Positions 57,256-64,000 of a DNA stretch of 64,000 nt are shown piece after piece. The position numbers and the translations under genes were made by a program. Position 1 is the stretch's first letter. Each line of letters opens with the position of its first letter. The stretch is taken from NCBI GenBank assembly GCA_015501595.1, contig JADNRX010000081.1, positions 1 to 64,000 on the forward strand, read 5' to 3'. Source of the stretch: Hymenopellis radicata (taxonomy: Eukaryota; Basidiomycota; Agaricomycetes; Agaricales; Physalacriaceae). A model generated the notes under the pieces. It worked only from the letters and a program-made list of their open reading frames with translations, did not search any database and was not told where the DNA came from.

Positions 57256-60200
57256 ATGACTGTGTCTACAGTCTCTTCTGCTGTCCATATTACCCCCAGT
57301 AAGCGAGAGCAGTCACTACGTGGCACGGTTTCTTAGCAGTTACCAGTTGCTATAAAGACTTTCTTCGCCCATGGAAAGCGAAAAGCCGAGAAATTCAAGA
57401 ACGGCGAGGAGGAGGAAGACTCCAAAGACAACATCTTCTTTGACGAGTGCGTGTAACAAAACATAACCTCGTCTTGTCTCATTCCCATTGGCATTAGAGC
57501 ATTCCACATCGTAAAGGGTAATTGAAGCATTCACGTGTTCCAACGCGTCGCGTACTCACTTCTTGAAGCATTCATTGAAATGGGAACCAAGAATACCGTC
57601 GAGTCCCTACAAGCATTGTGCGTCGCCTTTAACCACCTTGCATCACTTCTTACTCGTCAATAGCACCAATACCCACGTTCCCGCGCCCTACTGGGCCGCT
57701 GTGGCACCCGTTCTCATTCCCCTTACCTCGTGTAACCGTGCCGCAGACATTCTGATCGACTGGTTTGGTCCAGAAGAACTGAAGCACGTCGTTGGCGGCG
57801 AACGATGGTGGCAGGTCCGCGGTATGGACGGGATAGACGCGGAATGGATCACGGAAAAAGAGTACTTGAGTGAAGCCAAGGCCGACAGTACTCGCAAGCT
57901 GTCTGATACAGAAGAAGATATTCTGCGAATGGAGTCTTTGGATAGGGTTATGGTACGCTGGTGCTTCCCGCCAATGAATCCACTAACGTGACCTCCTTCA
58001 GTTCTACATACATGGCGGTAATGAACCTCATTAACTATCGCTGTTGCAGACTAACTCCACTCGTACAGGCGGTTACTTTTGGGGGTCCATAAGTATAATT
58101 ACCTGCTTAATATCGCTTATTATGTTCTGAATGACTCCATAGATACCCATCGCTATCAAATCATTCGATATGGTACGTGCATGTGCTCCATTCAGTACAT
58201 CACTGAGTTCGTCATCAGCGCGCAAGTTCAAAGGCCGCGCATTCGCCGTCAACTATCGGTGATTTCCTTAATCCTCTCGCGTCTCTGTTATTAAACGTCA
58301 ACTAAGAAAAGCCCCGCAATACCCTTGGCCATGTCCAATACAGGATATCCTTGCGGCCTGTGCGTGCAATCGCATAATGGTTGCCAGACCAACTCTAACG
58401 TCACCCAAGATCTTTATCTCATCCAACCGCCTCCCAGTGCCCGCCACAAGGCCATACCTGCTTCCAAGATTGTCTTTGCGGGTGATTCAGCTGGCGGTGG
58501 ACTCTCACTCACGCTTTTGACGCTGCTCCGCGATATGGGACTTCCGATGCCTGCGGGAGCTGTTCTTATAAGTCCATGGGTAGATCTCACGCACAGTTTA
58601 CCAAGTGTGATGAACAACACCCCAACGGTGATTACTCCTCATTACAAAACTGTACACATTCACATAATGTGTAGGACATCATTCCACCGTATGGCTTTCT
58701 TGCAAAGCCGTCGCCGCTTTGGCCCGTCGAGTTGCTACCGCCATCTACGGGGCGCGTTAGAACCACCAATTCAAACCCTCCGCCCAAACCAGGACACGCC
58801 GATACTCTCAAGCCTAGCGTGGAGAGAGTGGAAAAGGAAGCAGAAAAGGTTGATGCTGATCTGCAAGGAGTTCAAAATCAGGACGAGATGTTGCGCGATG
58901 GACGCCCTGAATCACCTCTTCCCCACGAACCCGACCAAGCTGGCCCAGGCAAGATTCAGTATAACGAGGCACTGGAGCCGGTTCCACCGAAAGTGCTCAT
59001 GAAGGATCCTAACGCTACGCCGTTGGAACTATGCTCGCAAATCCAGCTTTACGCGACAACAGAGTATGTTCTTCCGGGTCAATTTTACAGTGGTTCATAC
59101 TTTGTTTTAGACAATTAACCCACCCGCTTGTCTCCCCTCTACTTCAAGGATCTCTGGGAAATTTACCCCCTTTGTATATCATCGCAGGTGATGGGGAGGT
59201 ATTGCGGGATGAAATCATGTACGTCGCCCATCGTGCAGCGCATCCTGCCGAGTATCCCGTTCGTGAGGGCGTCTTGAGAGGTAGCCCACGACAGAGGGAA
59301 AATGCGAAGAAATTCACAGAACCGACTAAGGTCCGTCTTTGCCGTAATTCACAAGAGTCGCTAAACTGTTCTGCCTCAGGTTCATCTCCAAGTCTTCGAT
59401 GGTATGTGTTGGATGAAGCACTTCTCGAGCCCCTCATCAGCATTCATTTTTACTAGGAATGTGCCATGTCTTGACAGTGTTCACTTTCACGCAGTGTGTA
59501 AGCCACTGAGTCGTCCTTCATGCTTAGGAAAAAAACTCATGTATCATGTCATTTCTAGGCCAGTTATGCCTACAGATCTATTGCCGAGTTCGTCAAACAT
59601 GTCACGGATCATGACGAGAAACACTTGGACCGGAATCCTTTCCCCGAACTGCACAGACCGCCCACGGACATTTCAGATCATTATACGTATGGCAGCACGC
59701 GTAGCAAACGATCAATATTCAAGAGAATGGGCAAGAAGGAGGATAATGCCAAACAGCACGTGCATTCCCAGAATGGAGAGGCCGCGGAAGACGTTAAATT
59801 GTTCAAGCAAGAAGTCGACACGCTCGCCCATACGATAGAGAAAGGTGTTGCCGAAGACGAAGATACCAATGATACCATCAGCCCCGAGACTGGCAAGGTC
59901 CGGTCGTTTTCCTCGCTTGACTGCCAGACCGTTGACTCTTTGATTATGAAGCGAGATGTCCCAAATATCACAATGATTCGCGAGCGGGTCGATATCCACG
60001 GATATACGCGACCCATGGAGCCTAAGGAAGATCTTGTGGTACTCAGGCTACGCCGCGAGGAAATTGGTCTTATCAAGGAAGCTCCAGCTCTGAGGTGGGC
60101 TAAAGGACAGGACGAATGGGACAAGGTCTTCCATAAGACGGCCAAGAAGGCGTCGAAAAAGAGACAGAAGCTGGAAGCCAAAGCGCATAGGATGCTTGAG

Positions 60201-60923
60201 CATGCACGCGAACAAGGCCTCATCACCGCGTCTCAACCCTCGCGGCCAAACATGCGGGAAAAGAATGCACTTCATACCAAGAGTCCATCGGAGGACTCCA
60301 TGGCTAGGACAATTCAAGAGGACAGGCGATGGGGGCCTTTGGACCTGGAAAACGAGTCACCGCCACCTAGTTCTATTGCGAAACGCAGAGACACTGTGCG
60401 TTAAAGCTATCTGTTACTTACGTGTCTGTCCAAGCTAATTCAATGACATAGAAGGAGGCCTTAGCTCTGTTGAAGAAGAGCATTTACCACACGGCGCCGA
60501 TTACCCACGAGACGGTTCCCAGATTGAAGACATCGGATGTGATAAGGGCTGCCTTCGATTCTGATGATGATCCTGTTCGTCCTCCTCGACAATCTGTATC
60601 TGAGCAGCAAGTTCGTACGCATATCATACCTATGCATGGGCTCAGGATATGGGATGTTTTGATTGGGTACGGCTTTGATACTTCATTTGGGATATTGTTG
60701 ACGGTCGGCGACAGGCATTTTCGTGCGGGAAAGTACGAAGAAGGCAGCAAACGGCTCGAAACATGTATCGGAAGCTCTCAAAAATACGGGAGGAAAGATG
60801 GGAATCATCGATAGGGAGAAGACATCGGCATCGAATCTCGGGTGTGGATTCGGGGAAGAAATAGGTCATTCCTTCACTTTTTGGGACTCTTGCATCGGAC
60901 TAGGTTACTATCATATAGTTTGA
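57256..60923 (+). CDS. HSL-type alpha/beta-hydrolase (lipase/esterase) with long C-terminal extension
   Basis: The start [14 protein letters not shown] at 57256 joins through GT-AG introns to [15 protein letters not shown], then about fifteen further exons. The HSL family signature is clear: FYIHGGGYFWGS (oxyanion hole), [38 protein letters not shown] (nucleophile), a strand [13 protein letters not shown] with the acid, and [14 protein letters not shown] with the histidine. An insert of about 90 residues (from [10 protein letters not shown] to PLELCS) sits between nucleophile and acid. A basic, helical extension of more than 250 residues follows the catalytic domain ([17 protein letters not shown]). 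Such fungal proteins are probable lipid esterases; substrate unknown. The last exon is uncertain: an alternative acceptor would end at 60814. Confidence 0.8.
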
Positions 60924-61089
60924 TTTCTGTTACGCGTCGTGACCAGAATTAATATTGTGTTTTGTGCATGCTGACAGGCCCAGCGCTCTGAAATGGTCAT
61001 GGTACACTCAGCGTAATGAGATTTCTATGGACGTGGGCACATATAGGCCACTTGAACACTAGGTATAACATCTAGAAAAACTGCATCAT

Positions 61090-62164
61090 CTACAGATCGG
61101 TGGTAACCGTGACTTCGACTCCAGACTCAGTGCGACGAAGCGAGACACTGGAACCACAATCAGCAACTGCGCCACCGCCAGAAGGTGCATATATACCTAG
61201 CCAAGTTTGGCACCAAAAAGTCCGGCTGCGTCGCTTCCATTTGTTTTCTGCTGTGAGTTGTGAGGAAACCGATAGTTTTGCATCCAGCAGCCTTTCCGCT
61301 CCGAATGCCTGCCGGCGCGTCCTCGAACACAACACCTGCAAGACTAAACATTGGTCAAACTCGGAGCCATCGTTTAAACGTACAGTTCTCGGGCTTGTAA
61401 CCGCACTTCTTGGCCCCAAGAAGGTATGGATCCGGACTGGTTGATAATTTCACGCGGTTGAAGTTTAGGAAGGCGGCGAGAATGTCGACGGTGCTTACAA
61501 TGGCTTGCCCTGTTCTACGTCTTCAGAAGTGACGAAGACGTCTGGGACGGGCACGCCCGCAGAGCCGAGCGCTGCGATCGCGTATTTCTTTGTAGCAGAG
61601 GTGCAGATAGCCCAACAGGGATTCGGGAGGAAGCGACCAGAAGAGATCTATGCTACTGGGTCAATATACAAAACGCGTACTGCAATGATGAGGTGGGCGT
61701 GCCTCTTCAAGAGCCTTGGATACACCAGGAAGAAGGACGATGCCCCTTCTCCCATTAGCGGAAGCAGAGGTGACAATGCTGGTCTCGAAGCGTTCGGCCT
61801 CACTCTAGAAACCAATTCAGTAGATAGCGAGGAAAATAAGTTCACCATATACCTCTATCTCATCTGGATCGGTGATTCCGCAATAGTTCTTCAAGTTCTC
61901 AACGGTTCGGACACCATGAGCCGCTGTGGTAGCAATATTGATGGCCAAATAGAGCCGCGAAGATGAATGTACGAACAACTGAGGACGTGGTCGATATCAA
62001 TTGACGGGTACTTTTCTTTGAACACCTCCCAAGCACCCTCAACGCCGGCGGTGGAATCTACAAGAGTTCCATCCATATCGAAAAGACTACTGCCATGTGA
62101 GATAAGATCAAAATCTAAATGTGATCACTCACAGGGCATCGACGTGGAAAGTGGTGGAAGGCAT
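61090..62164 (-). CDS. HAD-superfamily sugar/glycerol phosphate phosphatase (Gpp1/Dog2-like)
   Basis: The start is MPSTTFHVDAL at 62164. Motif I is LFDMDGTLVDSTAGV, with the nucleophile and acid/base aspartates. Motif II lies in CWAICTSATKKYA. DVFVTSEDVEQGKPFPDPYL holds the conserved Lys. Motif III is VVFEDAPAGIRSGKAAGC. The cap includes TAHGVRTVENLKNYCGI. The end is SGVEVTVTTDL at 61090. The order and spacing match the Gpp1/Dog2 group that dephosphorylates glycerol-3-phosphate or 2-deoxyglucose-6-phosphate; exact substrate unknown. About seven exons are inferred. One intron, between ...SKALEE and ISSGRFLPN, starts GCACGC and so would be GC-AG. It is divergent from SEC15. Confidence 0.85.
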
Positions 62165-62348
62165 ATCTAAGAGGTTCTATACAGCGCAGATGATAGTCAA
62201 GAGCAAAAGGTGAGGGGATAATTGGTTCGGCGTTTCGCTCGGAGTCGATAACCCGGAGAAATGGGTCGATAGCTTGGAGAAATGGGTCGGAATTTCGGCC
62301 CGATGATTGGTTGTCCCAAGTTAGCATAGCCACCGAGGCTATACCACG

Positions 62349-64000
62349 ATGCCTCCTCGTCGACGAGTTCAGGCGTATACGCAGGAGAGCATCGACCAAC
62401 AGCTGCAGCAGATTCACCTACTTGACCCGTCGTCGTCGACAGAGAACCTTGAACAGCTCGGCCCCATCATCAAGCAGATCCATACTGGCCGCCAGCAAGA
62501 GGCATTCCTACGGACCGTCCAAGGCCTCATCGAGTCCAAAGACCAGGAAATAGAGAAAATATGCAGCGACAATTACCAGGACTTTATCTCGTCGGTCTCG
62601 ACCCTCTTCTCCGTTAAGGACTACACAGAGCAGATGAAGAAGAACATTGCGACCTTGGATACCAGCGTGTCCCAGCTTGGACGCGGTCTTGTCGAGAAGA
62701 AACGCAATCTGCTGCAGTCAAAGAAGACTGCCGCTAATCTCGACGAGGCTATTGATACACTCCAGGCGTGCCTCCGAGTGCTAGACGTCGTGTATCGAGT
62801 CGGAGAGATGGTCCGGGAGGGCAAGTACTGGAGTGCACTGAGGGTCTGTCCACCATCGCTGCTTCGGTACCCTTGCTGATATATCCAACCAGTGCATCGA
62901 CGACATTCAAAGCATCCCGCCATCCTTGCTACTCCAGACACCCTTCTATCAGCATCTGCTTTCCTCTCTGCCCTCACTGCGCGGTCAGATCAAGGATGCA
63001 GTGACGGCCTCGATGAAACAATGGCTGTTGGAGATACGAAACAACAGCGGCCAAGTCGGTCGCATTGCATTAGAAGGCATGGAGACACGTTCACGCCGGT
63101 GGCGAGCAAGACGCGAAAAGGACCCTCTTATTCGCATGAGCCGTCTCGGAAGTGCGGTGGAGCTCGTCACCCACGAGAAGAACGAGTGTAAGAGATATCC
63201 CCTTTGTCTTTAGATTGCAATTTGAACAATTCTTTAGTTGATGTCTTGAACACTGATGAGCTAAAGATTGACTTCAAACCATTGTTTGAATGTATACACA
63301 TTTATACCGCTCTCGACTCTTTGGACGAGCTTCGACGCTCCTATCAGGCAGACAGAAAGGTCGGTTTGGTTATCATCGCTATATCGTATATGCTCATACA
63401 GATTGAAGGCGCAATCCGATCTCATTCTCCCCGAGCCACTGCCAATTGCTTCATTACCAACTCTGATGCAAGAAATATCGGGCTTCTTCATTGTGGAAAG
63501 TCATGTCCTCGAAACAACAGGCTCGTTCCGTTCTGAGCGCGACATTGAGGATCTCTGGGACGCAATCATGACTCGGTTAACGTCAGCCATTGAGAATGCT
63601 CTTCGCCTAGAAACAGATCCCGATGCATTCCTGCGCGTCAAAGAATGTCTCATCAGCTTCATAATGACTGTTGATGTTCGTGAATCCTGTTCATCGTGCG
63701 CCTTGCTCCAAATTGATTTTCTGCGTAGTCTCCATTTTACTCAACAACTTCCCTAAACGCATTTGTCATGGTCCTCTTCGAGAAGTACACCAAACTTTTG
63801 GAAACACAATTTAGCAAGCGATTCGAAAGCGTCAGTCTTCACCTTGTCTCCGTGGCGAATCAGTTACACTTACCGTAATAGATCATACAACACGACGACC
63901 ATATACCCATGATGTTGGAAGCCACCAATGAAGTGACGGCCATATTAGAAGTAGTCTGGTTGAGCGAACAAGAACGGACCACCATTAGAGAGTGTGTTTG
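62349..64000 (+). CDS. SEC15: Exocyst subunit Sec15 (EXOC6), truncated by the window end
   Basis: The start MPPRRRVQAYTQESIDQQLQ at 62349 is followed by IHLLDPSSSTENLEQLGPII and the coiled region DFISSVSTLFSVKDYTEQMK. Exon 2 onward gives CIDDIQSIPPSLLLQTPFYQ, MKQWLLEIRNNSGQVGRIAL and VELVTHEKNE. Then come FKPLFECIHIYTALDSLDEL, ISGFFIVESHVLETTGSFRS and FVMVLFEKYTKLLETQF. These are the N-terminal and middle helical rods of Sec15. Sec15 links the Rab GTPase Sec4 on secretory vesicles to the exocyst at growing tips. Six exons are visible, separated by introns of about 50 nt, and the gene continues past 64000. The HAD phosphatase starts 184 bp away on the other strand. Confidence 0.93.

Noticed and set aside
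1..64000. CRISPR arrays, bacterial operons, viral or intact transposon genes
   Set aside because: No regularly spaced repeats, no polymerase, integrase, transposase or capsid motifs; spliceosomal introns throughout show a eukaryotic genome.

Overview
The window is genomic DNA of a filamentous basidiomycete, most likely an Agaricomycete. The signs are very intron-rich genes with introns of about 45-60 nt, tight gene packing with many head-to-head pairs, several lineage-style F-box genes, and basidiomycete-like versions of conserved eukaryotic genes. Gene models were built by hand from reading frames, GT/AG sites and family conservation. For most genes the exon lengths were summed and shown to be a multiple of three.

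Layout. 1-9.3 kb: end of a C2HC zinc-finger gene, an F-box/WD40/UIM gene (Ufo1-like), ARPC5, a BCS1-like AAA ATPase, SWC4 and VTC1. 9.3-14.1 kb: about 4.8 kb without a convincing gene, holding broken reading frames and short repeated segments. 14.1-19 kb: U1-C and LSM3 head to head, a small Gag1-like protein and GRR1. 19-29.5 kb: a membrane-anchored beta-rich protein, an F-box gene, a second AAA ATPase that is an exon-for-exon paralogue of the first, another F-box gene and an orphan protein with a mitochondrial-type N-terminus. 30-37.6 kb: UTP25 and TOP3 share a 91-bp promoter. The unit is flanked by a dispersed repeat and followed by a decayed copy of its own promoter region. 37.6-44.2 kb: a CCCH/coiled-coil protein, NAA10, a DUF676 esterase, EMC10 and an orphan. 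46-52.5 kb: CFT2 (CPSF100), carrying several apparent single-base frameshifts, and a secreted S10 carboxypeptidase. 52.9-56.7 kb: two tandem alpha-tubulin genes. 57-64 kb: an HSL-type lipase/esterase, a HAD phosphatase and the 5' part of SEC15.

Function. The region is mainly housekeeping: RNA processing (U1-C, LSM3, CFT2, UTP25), cytoskeleton (ARPC5, two alpha-tubulins), chromatin and DNA (SWC4, TOP3), secretion and ER (SEC15, EMC10), polyphosphate (VTC1), N-terminal acetylation (NAA10) and SCF ubiquitin ligase adaptors. No virus, CRISPR array, tRNA, rRNA or intact transposon was recognised.

The most interesting observations are the AAA paralogue pair with ten shared intron positions, the decayed tandem duplication at UTP25/TOP3, the 3'-biased intron difference between the two alpha-tubulins, several non-GT splice donors, and clustered 1-nt frameshifts in conserved genes that may be sequence errors.
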